DNA of 64,000 nucleotides, taken from contig WLNI01000001.1 in assembly GCA_009699875.1 (NCBI GenBank), forward strand, positions 1,178,001-1,242,000, read 5' to 3'. Below the pieces are notes generated by a model. It searched no databases. It was not told the origin of the DNA and saw only the letters and a list, made by a program, of their open reading frames with translations. Of this stretch, positions 9,764-17,800 are shown one piece after another. The translations under genes and the position numbers were made by a program. This DNA comes from Actinomycetota bacterium. Lineage in GTDB: Bacteria; Actinomycetota; Acidimicrobiia; Acidimicrobiales; RAAP-2. Positions within the stretch are counted from its first letter, which is position 1, and each line of letters begins with the position of its first letter.

Positions 9764-11449
9764 ATGAGAAAGTTATCGAATCGTTCATCGCAGCGTTCAC
9801 ACATAGCCATGAGGATTTCGAGGGTGATGCTCTCGAGTTTCATGGTGGGGATCCTCGGCATCAGTTTGAGCATCGCTGGACCAACGGCAGCACAAGCAGC
9901 CAGCAAGAAGACGTCGTCAACATTTAAAGTGACCTCGTACTCTCAGGCAAAAGCAGCTGGGACTGCGGGAAGTATCAATTGGGGATCGAAGTGTGACACC
10001 TCACTAGGAACACTGGCATTCCCAAGTGTGTATGCACCTCAGTGCTTCGCACCACTCACTGGAAGTAATGGTGGAGCAACATCTCCTGGCGTCACTGGAT
10101 CAACAGTCAAGATTGTGCTGTATCTCCCTCCACAGGACAGTGCAATTCTGCATTACATTTTCTCTCCCATTCCATCGAGTGACTTTTCAAAAAATTCCCA
10201 AGTCAATGAGACCATGCAACAGTGGATGAAGTTTTTTAACTCCTATTACAACCTTTATGGTCGTCAAGTTCAATTAGTGAACTTCACTGGTACTGGCGAC
10301 ATCAACAACGCGGTAGCCGCAGCAGCTGATGCCACTTCAATCGCCGAGATGCACCCCTTCGCTGTGTGGGGTGGACCATCTCTCACGCCGGCATTTGCTG
10401 ACACACTGACCGCACACAAGATTGTGTGCGTTGGTTGTGGTGGCATCAGCAACAGTGCCTACTACCAAAAAAATTCTCCCTATCAGTGGACTTTGGGAAT
10501 GTTGCCCGAGCAGAGCTTGATTGAGATGATCAACTGGATGAAAAACCAAGTCAATGGTCACAAAGCCATTTACGCTGGTCAAGCAAACTTTAAGAAGGAA
10601 AATCGTGTCTTTGGTGTTGTCGCGCTGTCCTCTACGACAACGGCAGACAAGACAAACCAAGCACTCGTTAAGGCATTTAATAAAAATGGAATCAAGATTG
10701 CCCAACTTGTTACCTATCAATCGCCAGTTGACCTGCTGACGAGCGCACCATCATTGATCGCCAAACTTAAAGCTGCTGGGGTGACCTCAATCATCTTTGC
10801 GGGTGATCCAATTGGGCCTCAGACACTGACCAAAGCCGCCACTGCGGCGCAGTACTTCCCTGAGTGGCTTTTGAGCGGAACGAGTTTCTACGACGTTTCG
10901 ATCTATGCCAGGACCTATGACCAAAAGCAGTGGTCTCATGCATTCGGCGTCTCTTCGGGGACGGTACCAACCACGTCGAACCAGTGGGTATCGCTCTACA
11001 AGTGGTACTTCGGAGAGGCTCCAGCAAGCCCAGATGCAGCCATTCTCCAGATTGGCACTGCGGTGATGTTCTTCAATGCTCTCCAAGAGACTGGACCATC
11101 ACTGACCCCGGGCAACTTGAAAAAGGCCCTCTTCGCAGCCCCAGTGACAAAATCGAATCCGATTAAGGTTTCAACGGCCTATGGAAACCATGGAATCTGG
11201 CCCACGGCTGATTATGCGGGGACCGATGACAACACACAGATATGGTGGAATTCAACCGTCGTGGGGCCAGATAGTTATGGTCACGTTGGTGCAGGACTCT
11301 ATGAGTTTGTCGATGGGGGAAAGCGCTACTTGCCCAGCCAGTGGCCAACGCAGATCACGAAGGCGTTTAATCCAAAGGGTGCCGTCACAAGTTACGAATC
11401 AACACCTCCAGGTGTCACAATTCCCACATATCCCTCACCGGCTGGATGA
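9764..11449 (+). CDS. Secreted ABC transporter substrate-binding protein, LivK-like
   Basis: A 561-residue exported protein. The first 46 residues are a basic stretch, a hydrophobic core (VMLSSFMVGILGISLSIAG) and an Ala-rich cleavage region ending AAQAA. There is no lipobox cysteine, so it is not an obvious lipoprotein. The mature part has the type I periplasmic binding fold of branched-chain amino acid/amide binding proteins, with a VKIVLYLPP strand near the start and DATSIAEMHPFAVWGG in the ligand-cleft region. It is longer than the usual 370-400 residues. The start has an outstanding run of seven G four nt before ATG. It is the natural ligand-binding partner of the LivHM and MFS-LivFG proteins directly upstream. 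A strong hairpin follows the stop. Confidence 0.87.
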   Translation: MRKLSNRSSQRSHIAMRISRVMLSSFMVGILGISLSIAGPTAAQAASKKTSSTFKVTSYSQAKAAGTAGSINWGSKCDTSLGTLAFPSVYAPQCFAPLTGSNGGATSPGVTGSTVKIVLYLPPQDSAILHYIFSPIPSSDFSKNSQVNETMQQWMKFFNSYYNLYGRQVQLVNFTGTGDINNAVAAAADATSIAEMHPFAVWGGPSLTPAFADTLTAHKIVCVGCGGISNSAYYQKNSPYQWTLGMLPEQSLIEMINWMKNQVNGHKAIYAGQANFKKENRVFGVVALSSTTTADKTNQALVKAFNKNGIKIAQLVTYQSPVDLLTSAPSLIAKLKAAGVTSIIFAGDPIGPQTLTKAATAAQYFPEWLLSGTSFYDVSIYARTYDQKQWSHAFGVSSGTVPTTSNQWVSLYKWYFGEAPASPDAAILQIGTAVMFFNALQETGPSLTPGNLKKALFAAPVTKSNPIKVSTAYGNHGIWPTADYAGTDDNTQIWWNSTVVGPDSYGHVGAGLYEFVDGGKRYLPSQWPTQITKAFNPKGAVTSYESTPPGVTIPTYPSPAG

Positions 11450-11457
11450 TCTCGACA

Positions 11458-11493
11458 ATGGATCACCGTGCCCAGGGGGGCACGGTGATCCAT
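11458..11493 (+). terminator. Perfect 15-bp hairpin after the transporter operon
   Basis: Bases 11458-11472 and 11479-11493 are exact reverse complements (15 bp), separated by a 6-nt loop, starting 8 nt after the stop codon of the binding protein. No T-run follows, so it is either a terminator without a U-tract, as is common in actinobacteria, or a 3'-end RNA stabiliser. Confidence 0.6.
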
Positions 11494-11507
11494 GGACGAC
11501 CTTATGA

Positions 11508-12410
11508 GTGCCACGCGTGATGAATGAATCTCTCCAAGAAGATCTCCGTGGTCACTACGAGATTTCGGACGAGCAGGCTTCTCAGTTAAATCGAGAAGGA
11601 TTTCTCCGGCTTCCTGGCGTTCTCGATCCTGCAACACTTGGCACCGTCGTCTCGAGTGTGCACCACGCCACAGCGCATTCGCCACAGCTCGCTCGACCGC
11701 GTCGTGAGCGGTCGGCCTACGAAATGGCATTCGTCCAAGAGATGAACCTTTGGCAGCGCTACGAAGAGATACGCCCTCTGGTCTACTCACCCAAATTGGC
11801 TCGGATTGCCGCTGAGCTTCTTGGGGTTGACGGTGTGCGGCTCTACCACGATCAAGCGCTCGTCAAAGAAGCTCTTGGAGGCAAGACACCGTGGCACTGT
11901 GATCAGTACTACTGGCCACTCGATACCGATCGCACCTTGACCGCATGGATTCCTCTCGACGACGTTCCACTCGAACAGGGCCCCTTAGCGTTTGCCAAGG
12001 GAAGCCACCGAGTCGACGTTGGCCGTGAACTCGATATCAGCGAAGCGTCAGAGCAAAAGATCATTGCTCATGACGCGTGGCAGGAGTTTGAACTTGACGA
12101 AGCACCCTTTCGTGCAGGAGACATAAGTGTGCACTTGGGCTGGACCTTCCATGGGGCGAGACCCAACAACACCGACAGCGAGCGATCGGTCTTTACGATT
12201 ATCTATGTGGCAGATGGGACGCCGCTGGCTGAACCAGTGACGCAAGGCCAGCTTGACGACAGAGAAAAGTGGCTCCCTGATTCACGTATTGGAGAACCCA
12301 TTGACTCATGGCTCAATCCACTCTTGTGGCATCGAGACGGTTCGCACGTTGGTGCCTTAGAGCGCGCCGTGCCAATTGCGAAGCGTATGGGAACGATTGT
12401 TCTCGATTGA
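11508..12410 (+). CDS. Phytanoyl-CoA dioxygenase (PhyH) family protein
   Basis: A 300-residue Fe(II)/2-oxoglutarate-dependent oxygenase of the PhyH family. Likely iron ligands are His 130 and Asp 132 in WHCDQYYW and the distal His 215 in GWTFHGARPNNT; Arg 226 (SERSVF) would bind 2-oxoglutarate. Family members hydroxylate lipids, acyl-CoAs or natural products. The GTG at 11508 and the ATG at 11520 are both possible starts; neither has a clear ribosome site. The gene follows the binding protein after a strong hairpin, so it may be expressed separately or by read-through. Its place beside a monooxygenase and a transporter fits oxidative use of an imported hydrophobic compound, which is inference. 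Confidence 0.85.
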   Translation: MPRVMNESLQEDLRGHYEISDEQASQLNREGFLRLPGVLDPATLGTVVSSVHHATAHSPQLARPRRERSAYEMAFVQEMNLWQRYEEIRPLVYSPKLARIAAELLGVDGVRLYHDQALVKEALGGKTPWHCDQYYWPLDTDRTLTAWIPLDDVPLEQGPLAFAKGSHRVDVGRELDISEASEQKIIAHDAWQEFELDEAPFRAGDISVHLGWTFHGARPNNTDSERSVFTIIYVADGTPLAEPVTQGQLDDREKWLPDSRIGEPIDSWLNPLLWHRDGSHVGALERAVPIAKRMGTIVLD

Positions 12411-12421
12411 CGACAGGGAAC

Positions 12422-12427
12422 TAGGAT
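12422..12427 (+). promoter_or_regulatory. Possible -10 box for the small acidic protein at 12436
   Basis: TAGGAT (TAnnnT) ends 8 nt before the ATG at 12436. This is slightly more than the 6-7 nt of the clearest leaderless starts in this window, so the call is weak. Confidence 0.3.
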
Positions 12428-12435
12428 TCGATGCA

Positions 12436-12792
12436 ATGACTCCCTCAGCCTCAGTGCCTGAGCCTCCGCTCGATCCCGAAGAGTGGACCGATGATGAGTG
12501 GATTTCGTATTTAGAACAAAGCGATGAGACATTTTCTGATGCATTTACGCAGCCCGTCGAACCGCTGCTTGGAAAAGTCACGAAATCAAGCGGTGGCCAG
12601 ATCATCGGCAACGCCATGGTCGGGATGGCCCAAGCGATCTACGGGAAAGACAAAACCGAAATCGCCATTGTCAGCGAGGGTCAACCCGCCAGTGATGATG
12701 AGCCCTTTAAAGTCACCCTTGACCTGGACCATCCCGAGGACTCAACGGTGGTTTTTCGAACGCCTCCACAAACAGAGAGCTCGTCTGAGTAA
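12436..12792 (+). CDS. Small acidic protein of unknown function
   Basis: About 118 residues, rich in Asp and Glu, beginning with a Pro-rich segment and then DPEEWTDDEWISYLEQ. The middle contains a short Gly-rich stretch (GGQIIGNAMVGMAQAIYG) that could form an amphipathic helix. The C-terminal half, with EIAIVSEGQ and FKVTLDLDHPEDSTVVFRTP, looks like paired beta strands. No signal peptide or membrane segment is visible. I do not recognise the family. The ATG at 12436 is preferred over an ATG at 12376 that would overlap the oxygenase gene by 35 nt. It converges with the gene ending at 12800, with only 7 nt between them. Confidence 0.7.
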   Translation: MTPSASVPEPPLDPEEWTDDEWISYLEQSDETFSDAFTQPVEPLLGKVTKSSGGQIIGNAMVGMAQAIYGKDKTEIAIVSEGQPASDDEPFKVTLDLDHPEDSTVVFRTPPQTESSSE

Positions 12793-12799
12793 ACCAGGT

Positions 12800-13576
12800 T
12801 CAGTTGACGTCAAGGTACGTGGTGATTCCTGAGTCGACAAGAATTTTCTTGAAGTCGTCGTAGCGATCTTCATAGTGTTCTTTGAGAACCGCGAGAATGT
12901 CTTCCTCTTCTTTCCCGCCGAGTAGGTAGAGCAGTTGTGGAAAGTACTGAGCGTCCACATATTCGGTCCAGGAGTAAGTCTCAAACGGTCCTCCCGGGTT
13001 GGTGTCGTCTCCATTGATTGCGAGCGCGCCATTTTCGTATCGGTAGGCGTAAACGCTTCGTCGCCCTTCGCCGACGCTCACGTCTTGGAGGCGGACCCTG
13101 ACGAGCGGCCTCGGGCCTCGAGGGGCAGGGACGACTTTCAAGGAGACGGTGTCCTCTGGCTCGACCTTGAACATCGTGCGCAGTGTTCTGGTCAAGATTC
13201 TCGCCACGAGGCTGCCGGTATTTAAGAGCTCATCGCAGAAGGACCAGTTTGGGATCGAGGGAGGCCCAGGCCATGACCAGCCAAGGGTTGGGATGAGTTC
13301 GTTCTCCTCGTCGCTCCAAGCGTTCTCCTCATCGAGGAACTCATTGGAGACACACTCAGCCCACATGGTGCCCATATCTCTGATCGAGACTTGGACGTAT
13401 TTTGGTGACTTCTCACTTGTCGTGATTTCGAGATACCACCCATGAGGGTCGTCTTTGAGTCGATCCAAGATCTCTGGCAAAGTGCGAGTGAGATCTCGAA
13501 ACGTCAGTTTCGAATCGACCGATTCTGGTGATTTCTCCCTGAGTAGTTCGTTGAGTGATTCCATGACGTCTGTCAT
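12800..13576 (-). CDS. Probable TY-Chap/YbjN-like chaperone-fold protein
   Basis: A 258-residue soluble protein. The middle has the pattern YVQVSIRD, AECVSNEFLDEE, LGWSWPGPPSIPNW, which resembles the actinobacterial TY-Chap domain (type III secretion chaperone/YbjN-like, proposed peptide binders). The C-terminal half is a second alpha/beta region containing RSVYAYRYENGALAINGDD. The start is the ATG whose complement is 13574-13576, because GAGGAG lies 6-7 nt upstream; a longer frame to 13708 would overlap the P450 promoter and start. It is divergent from the P450 gene. The function is unknown and the family call is from memory of motif layout. Confidence 0.7.
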   Translation of the reverse strand: MTDVMESLNELLREKSPESVDSKLTFRDLTRTLPEILDRLKDDPHGWYLEITTSEKSPKYVQVSIRDMGTMWAECVSNEFLDEENAWSDEENELIPTLGWSWPGPPSIPNWSFCDELLNTGSLVARILTRTLRTMFKVEPEDTVSLKVVPAPRGPRPLVRVRLQDVSVGEGRRSVYAYRYENGALAINGDDTNPGGPFETYSWTEYVDAQYFPQLLYLLGGKEEEDILAVLKEHYEDRYDDFKKILVDSGITTYLDVN

Positions 13577-13651
13577 TGACTGCTCCTCTCTGTCGAGTCC
13601 AGTCTCCCAGGGGGTTGTAACAGAACCCGTGCCTACAACGTGACAGCGAAG

Positions 13652-13657
13652 TAGGTT
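13652..13657 (+). promoter_or_regulatory. -10 box of a leaderless promoter for the P450 gene
   Basis: TAGGTT (TAnnnT) is followed by 7 nt and then the ATG at 13665. No Shine-Dalgarno sequence is present, which fits a leaderless transcript. Confidence 0.5.
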
Positions 13658-13664
13658 TTCTTCT

Positions 13665-14888
13665 ATGGCGCACGACGTTCCAAACTTGATGGATCCAGTG
13701 ACGTACAAAGATCACGTTCCCCATGAGTACTTTGCTGAACTCAGAGGGACAACTCCTGTGGCGTTGCGCCACGATGAAGGATCAGTTCCCTACTGGGCGG
13801 TCATGGGCTACGACGCATGTGTGCGAGTCAACCGAGAGTGGGAAGAGTTTTCCTCTCATGAAAAAACCGTCTTCTTGAGCGATGCTGATGAAGCACTCCT
13901 GGCCCAGCAGCAACAGATGATGATCAATATGGATCCCCCGAGTCATACCCAGTATCGACGATTAGTGAACAAAGCCTTTACTCCTCGCATGGTTCGAGAT
14001 CTCGAGGCTCGCCTCCATGTCGTGACGGATGAGTTATTAAACCGAGTCTGCGAACAAGGCAGTGCTGACTTTGTCGTCGATATCGCTGCGGAGTTGCCGT
14101 TGACGGTGATTGCTGAGTTAATGGGTGTGCCGTTTGAAGATCGTCACAAAATGTTCGACTGGTCGAACAAGATGATCGGCAGTGAGGACCCTGAGTACGT
14201 GGTCAACCCCATCATGACCGCCATTGCCACGATGGAGCTCTTTGGCTATGCCTCGGAATTGTTCTCTAAGAAGCGCACCGACCCCCAAGAGGACCTGATG
14301 AGTGCGTTAGTCAACGTTGATGCTGACGGTGAGTCCCTTGATGACTTAGAACTCGCCCTTTTCTTCTTGCTGCTCTCTATTGCGGGTAACGAGACCACTC
14401 GCAATCTCATTGCTGGAGCGATGCACGCATTCTTTGAGTTCCCTGAGCAGTGGGAACTCTTGCGAGCAGACCGCTCGCTCATGCCAGGAGCCGTCGAAGA
14501 GATGCTGCGCTTTGTCACGCCAGTGATGTGCTTTCGGCGAACGGCAATGTGCGACGTCTCTCTCGAGGGAGCGGAGATACAACAAGGCGACAAGGTGGTC
14601 TTCTTCCACATCTCTGCCAACCGTGATGAGCAGATCTTTGAGAATCCAGATGTCTTTGATATTCGCCGGACTCCCAACCCTCATATTGCCTTTGGAGGTG
14701 GAGGGCCACATTTCTGCCTGGGAGCGAACTTGGCGCGCATGGAGATCGCGGTGATGTTTGAACACCTCTTAGATCGCATGCCAGAGATTCGCCAGGCAGG
14801 TCCTGCTGCTCGCCTCCAAAGCCCCTTTATCAATGGCATCAAACATCTTGAGGTGAGGTTTCCTGCTCATCAGCCGGTCACGCTCTAA
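13665..14888 (+). CDS. Cytochrome P450
   Basis: A 407-residue soluble bacterial P450. The I-helix oxygen-binding motif AGNETT is at 240-245, the ExxR motif is E279-R282, and the heme-binding loop FGGGGPHFCLGANLAR is at 343-358 with Cys 351 as thiolate ligand. The conserved DPPSHTQYRRLVNKAFTP segment lies at 90-107. The overall pattern resembles the CYP124/125/142 group of actinobacterial sterol and branched-lipid hydroxylases, but the exact family needs alignment. No ferredoxin or reductase gene is adjacent. It is divergent from the TY-Chap-like gene and convergent with a SRPBCC gene, with a hairpin between. Confidence 0.93.
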   Translation: MAHDVPNLMDPVTYKDHVPHEYFAELRGTTPVALRHDEGSVPYWAVMGYDACVRVNREWEEFSSHEKTVFLSDADEALLAQQQQMMINMDPPSHTQYRRLVNKAFTPRMVRDLEARLHVVTDELLNRVCEQGSADFVVDIAAELPLTVIAELMGVPFEDRHKMFDWSNKMIGSEDPEYVVNPIMTAIATMELFGYASELFSKKRTDPQEDLMSALVNVDADGESLDDLELALFFLLLSIAGNETTRNLIAGAMHAFFEFPEQWELLRADRSLMPGAVEEMLRFVTPVMCFRRTAMCDVSLEGAEIQQGDKVVFFHISANRDEQIFENPDVFDIRRTPNPHIAFGGGGPHFCLGANLARMEIAVMFEHLLDRMPEIRQAGPAARLQSPFINGIKHLEVRFPAHQPVTL

Positions 14889-14906
14889 GGCTGCTCGCCT
14901 TAGAGC
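14882..14906. terminator. Hairpin between convergent P450 and SRPBCC genes
   Basis: GCTCTAAGG (14882-14890) and CCTTAGAGC (14898-14906) form a perfect 9-bp stem with a 7-nt loop. It contains the P450 stop codon and may end transcription from both sides. No T-run follows on the plus strand. Confidence 0.45.
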
Positions 14907-14921
14907 ACGTGGTGGTGGTAC

Positions 14922-15380
14922 TTATGACGAAGTGGCCTCAAGGGATGCTTTGAGGTTCTCAAGCGTTGTTCTGATCGAGGTCACCGTATAGGCGTCTCGG
15001 TCGGGCACCTCTTTGATCTTGATGAAACGCTTAAAGAGACTCGCCCTTCGATCAGTCCAGGTCTCACTCACTCGACACCCCGCGGGTGTGGCTTCAAAAC
15101 GAAATTCCCAGTCAGCGATGGGGAAGAATACAAAGCCCACAGAGAAGGCAAAACACGAAGGTTTCTCACATGTCGTGACCGTCGCTGTTGTCGACCACGT
15201 TGTTTTTTCTTGTGCGTTGGTTCCTTTGAATTTTGCCCCTTTGGCCGGGCCGGTGGCCTTGTTGCTCCACGTACCGCCAGTGTTCTCAGGAGAGTAACGA
15301 CCCATCTGAGGAAGATCTGACACGGCAGCAAATGCTATGTCTGGACTGACGGCAATTTCAATTGAATCAGTGATGCTCAT
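14922..15380 (-). CDS. SRPBCC (polyketide cyclase/START-like) family protein
   Basis: A 152-residue protein with the SRPBCC layout: an initial strand with SIEIAVSPDIAFAAVSDLPQMGRYSPE, a long antiparallel sheet, and a C-terminal helix (YTVTSIRTTLENLKASLE). The family binds hydrophobic ligands in a deep pocket; some members are cyclases or lipid carriers. No catalytic residue is evident. The gene lies beside a P450 and near other oxygenases, so a hydrophobic ligand would fit, but this is inference. The start is supported by a -10-like box (15387-15392) 6 nt upstream; the same 6 nt (GGGGAG) could also act as a very close ribosome site. Confidence 0.8.
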   Translation of the reverse strand: MSITDSIEIAVSPDIAFAAVSDLPQMGRYSPENTGGTWSNKATGPAKGAKFKGTNAQEKTTWSTTATVTTCEKPSCFAFSVGFVFFPIADWEFRFEATPAGCRVSETWTDRRASLFKRFIKIKEVPDRDAYTVTSIRTTLENLKASLEATSS

Positions 15381-15386
15381 CTCCCC

Positions 15387-15392
15387 AATGTA
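15387..15392 (-). promoter_or_regulatory. -10 box for the SRPBCC gene at 14922-15380
   Basis: Read on the minus strand it is TACATT (TAnnnT), followed by GGGGAG (6 nt) and the ATG. Confidence 0.4.
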
Positions 15393-15501
15393 GACCAGGC
15401 TTTGACTGAGGGCACTGGCCAGTGCTCATCGCTGACTGATCTTGTCAAAGGAAGCGAAGAGTGGGAAACTTGGGCCTAGAGCAGGCTATCCAGGGGGGGC
15501 T

Positions 15502-16356
15502 ATGTCGAGCGAGACAACCGACGGTAGTGTGATCACTGCCGATATCAACTACCTCTTGAACGACCTCGATGACGCGGGCGCCACGCTTGAGTTCTGGAGC
15601 GAAGACGAGCGCCGCTCCACAATGGTGAACGCCGCGGGGCTTCGTGTTCCCATCCGCAATGCGAGAGCGGCACGCGAAACTTTTTCCCTGGACACGAATG
15701 GCTTTGTCCTCGTGGAGCACGCCAGTCAGATCAAGAGTTTCGATCTGATCCAACTCCACCCCTTGGTTGATCAACACTACGCCCACGAGATGGGAGAGCT
15801 CTTGAAAGCAAGCACGGGCGCTGACCTCGTGGTGGTGGTCTCGGCGGGGAAAAAACGATACGGTGAACGCGAAAAAGAAAAGATATCGACGCTGCACAAC
15901 GCCAAGCCTGCTCGCTATCCCCATGCCGACAACACCGACGAGTCGATTCTCAATCTCCTCAGAATGGTTTCGGGTGCCGTGGCCACAAAAGAGTATCCCC
16001 GGTGGGCGGCGTACAACATGTGGCGAGCCACCAGTGGCCCACCACAAGACATTCCCCTGGCGGTCTGTGATGCTCGCTCGATCTCAGCCCACGATGAAGT
16101 GGTCGTCACGGCAGTGACGGAAGAACAATCAGGCGATATTCGCCACGACACCACTGGCTATCACTTCAGTGACACTCATCAGTGGTGGTTCTACAAAGAC
16201 ATGACGCAAGAAGAGGTACTGATCTTCAAGGGGCACGACAGCGACCCTCACACTCCTTCTCGCGTGCCGCACAGCGCATTTGATGACCCGAGTTGCCCCG
16301 CTGGCGTGCCAACTCGATCGAGTATCGAGACAAGAGCGTTCGCGTTTTTCTCGTAG
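15502..16356 (+). CDS. CmcJ/NvfI-family oxidoreductase
   Basis: About 284 residues. The pattern YPHADNTDESILNLL, a central AAYNMWRATSGPPQDIPLAVCD block, YHFSDTHQWWFYKDM, IFKGHDSD and the final PHSAFDDPSCPAGVPTRSS is that of the CmcJ/NvfI group of Fe/2-oxoglutarate-type oxidoreductases (related to cephamycin CmcJ and the fungal enzyme NvfI). These act on secondary metabolites or small aromatics; the substrate here is unknown. The start is the ATG at 15502 with a run of seven G just upstream; an in-frame ATG at 15442 has no such signal. It is one of several oxygenases in this part of the window. Confidence 0.82.
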   Translation: MSSETTDGSVITADINYLLNDLDDAGATLEFWSEDERRSTMVNAAGLRVPIRNARAARETFSLDTNGFVLVEHASQIKSFDLIQLHPLVDQHYAHEMGELLKASTGADLVVVVSAGKKRYGEREKEKISTLHNAKPARYPHADNTDESILNLLRMVSGAVATKEYPRWAAYNMWRATSGPPQDIPLAVCDARSISAHDEVVVTAVTEEQSGDIRHDTTGYHFSDTHQWWFYKDMTQEEVLIFKGHDSDPHTPSRVPHSAFDDPSCPAGVPTRSSIETRAFAFFS

Positions 16357-16479
16357 CGCTGCGTGATGGACTGCGTTCGGTTATGTCGCAGGCAGGGGTG
16401 AAAGTCCCTCAAAAATCAGCATGATGAGATCAGTCATGGATGAAGTAGGGACTCCATTTGGATTCAGGTCATTCACCCA

Positions 16480-16632
16480 TCACTCTGTGGGTTGATCCCA
16501 AAAGCCGTCAGCTTCTAATGATTTTTGGATCCCGAATCGTCGCATCATGCAGGCCATACATCGATCAACTCCCCTCCAAGGGGAGCGGCCTTCTTCCGTG
16601 AATTCTTCCTTACAAACGTTGCACGTAAACAT
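16480..16632 (-). CDS. Small zinc-ribbon-like protein (50 residues)
   Basis: Translating the complement of 16632-16480 gives 50 residues starting MFTCNVCKEEFTEEGR. It has Cys 4, Cys 7, Cys 25 and Cys 28, a CxxC...CxxC pair as in a zinc ribbon, then a basic helix RRFGIQKSLEADGFW. The ribosome site is strong: six G (complement of 16641-16646) and GAGG before the ATG. The gene is usually missed because of its length. It lies 4 nt after the 45-codon frame at 16637-16774 and would be co-transcribed with it. Such single-ribbon proteins often bind nucleic acid or partner proteins, but the role here is unknown. Confidence 0.65.
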   Translation of the reverse strand: MFTCNVCKEEFTEEGRSPWRGVDRCMACMMRRFGIQKSLEADGFWDQPTE

Positions 16633-16636
16633 TGCC

Positions 16637-16774
16637 TCAACCCCCCACTGGCGAGTTCTGCCAAAGAGTCCTTGGCGCCAAAGCGTTCCGAAGCGAGAAC
16701 TCGCCCGGTTGGGCGAATCGCTCCTTGGTGCGTTGTTGAGATGCCGTGGAAACGGCGGTGGCTCCTGCTTTCAT
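16637..16774 (-). CDS. Possible 45-residue basic protein upstream of the zinc ribbon
   Basis: The complement of 16774-16637 reads as a 45-residue frame starting MKAGATAVSTASQQRTKERF. An AGGAGG ribosome site sits 4 nt before the ATG, and the frame ends 4 nt before the zinc-ribbon start. It is basic and has no recognisable domain. The evidence is only the ribosome site, the tight operon spacing and an in-frame stop just upstream that fixes the start. It may instead be a short leader peptide. Confidence 0.35.
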   Translation of the reverse strand: MKAGATAVSTASQQRTKERFAQPGEFSLRNALAPRTLWQNSPVGG

Positions 16775-16975
16775 TGTTCCTCCTCATCGTTCCCGGCCGT
16801 GCCACCGTGCCTCTCGGTCGGTTGGCGGAGCGTCGTCGGGCCAGGTCCCTCAACTCCTCTTGATGTGACAGTGCAAAGAGTATCAGGGGGGTGTTTGAAG
16901 ATACGCTCTTCGAGCGTCACTCGATCTTTTCGTTCCACCCTCGGCCTATGGTGCTGAGCACGAAGGAGGGGGCGA

Positions 16976-17077
16976 ATGCTTCATCGTTTTGGATTGCGGG
17001 ATGACTGGCGAACCCAGGAATTGAGCTGCGGTTGTGGCTGGTCTGGTCTCGGAAAACAAAGTGCCAACCTTGGATGA
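16976..17077 (+). CDS. Possible 33-residue peptide with a CGC motif
   Basis: The frame begins MLHRFGLRDDW and contains ELSCGCGWSG, ending at the TGA at 17075. An excellent ribosome site, AAGGAGGGGG, lies 3 nt before the ATG, which is the main support. The two cysteines could bind metal or be part of a leader peptide. It faces the nitroreductase gene, whose 3' end is 43 nt away. No function can be assigned. Confidence 0.4.
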   Translation: MLHRFGLRDDWRTQELSCGCGWSGLGKQSANLG

Positions 17078-17120
17078 CTGAATCACTTGACGGGGGATCG
17101 CCCGGATCGTCCTGATTCTT

Positions 17121-17789
17121 CTAGGCGTCTGTTCCTCGCCACATTGGTTCGCTCTGTTCGAAACCGATGTCGTTGCCCCACTGGTTTCGATACGACACCT
17201 CGTGAGCAGGGCGACGATCGGCGACGCCCCACTTGCCCTTGGGATAGCCCATGGTGATCATGGCAGCCATAATCCACTGCTCGTCTTTCGGGATTCCCAA
17301 GATGTCGTAGACCTCGTCGGGGTGAAAGAAACCAAGAATGGATGTTGGCGCACTGCCAACGCCGTGGGCTCGGGCTGCCAGCTGGGCATTCCAAAGAGCG
17401 GGCCAGATCGAGCCTCCCGAGGTATCACCCTGCGTCATGCCAAAGAGAAGGAGAGGAATCTCGGCAAAGTTGTCCGCCACCCACTGCACCGAGCTCACCA
17501 TGCGCTGCATGGTGATGCTTGAGGCGGCTGACGGATCGGCGAGTGCGGCTTGATAGCGATCGACATAGACCGTTGACCAAAGTTTTTCAACGGAGTCTTT
17601 GTAGAGGGGAGCAATCTTTCCGATGATTGCTCGATCATCGACGAGGAGAAAGCGCCACCCTTGGGAGTTCCCACCTGATGGTGCTCGAACGGCAGCGTCA
17701 AGGATCTGGGCTTGGACGTCCATGGGAACTGGATCGGGCTTGACCCGCCGCATGGCTCGAGTCGTATAGAGCGCTTCAAAGACATCCAT
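17121..17789 (-). CDS. Nitroreductase family protein
   Basis: A 222-residue FMN-dependent nitroreductase-fold protein. The N-terminal FEALYTTRAMRRVKPDPVP and the following APSGGNSQGWRFLLV are the FMN-phosphate and ring-binding signatures. GIPKDEQWIMAAMITMGYPKG near the C terminus is the usual last flavin contact. Family members reduce nitroaromatics, quinones or enones with NAD(P)H. The start (complement of 17787-17789) has AAGGAG 7 nt upstream; a longer in-frame start at 17855 would run through a perfect palindrome. That palindrome (17801-17835) directly precedes the ribosome site and probably controls the gene. Confidence 0.9.
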   Translation of the reverse strand: MDVFEALYTTRAMRRVKPDPVPMDVQAQILDAAVRAPSGGNSQGWRFLLVDDRAIIGKIAPLYKDSVEKLWSTVYVDRYQAALADPSAASSITMQRMVSSVQWVADNFAEIPLLLFGMTQGDTSGGSIWPALWNAQLAARAHGVGSAPTSILGFFHPDEVYDILGIPKDEQWIMAAMITMGYPKGKWGVADRRPAHEVSYRNQWGNDIGFEQSEPMWRGTDA

Positions 17790-17800
17790 GGCGTTCTCCT

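Noticed and set aside
16390-16420. CAGGGGTGAAAGTCCCTC, which recalls a group II intron element
   Set aside because: No intron-encoded protein, domain V or boundary sequence is nearby; a short chance hairpin is simpler.
16525-16957. Overlapping 112- and 136-codon plus-strand frames and a 102-codon minus-strand frame
   Set aside because: Low-complexity, domain-free products that overlap the better supported small zinc-ribbon and 45-codon frames with strong ribosome sites.
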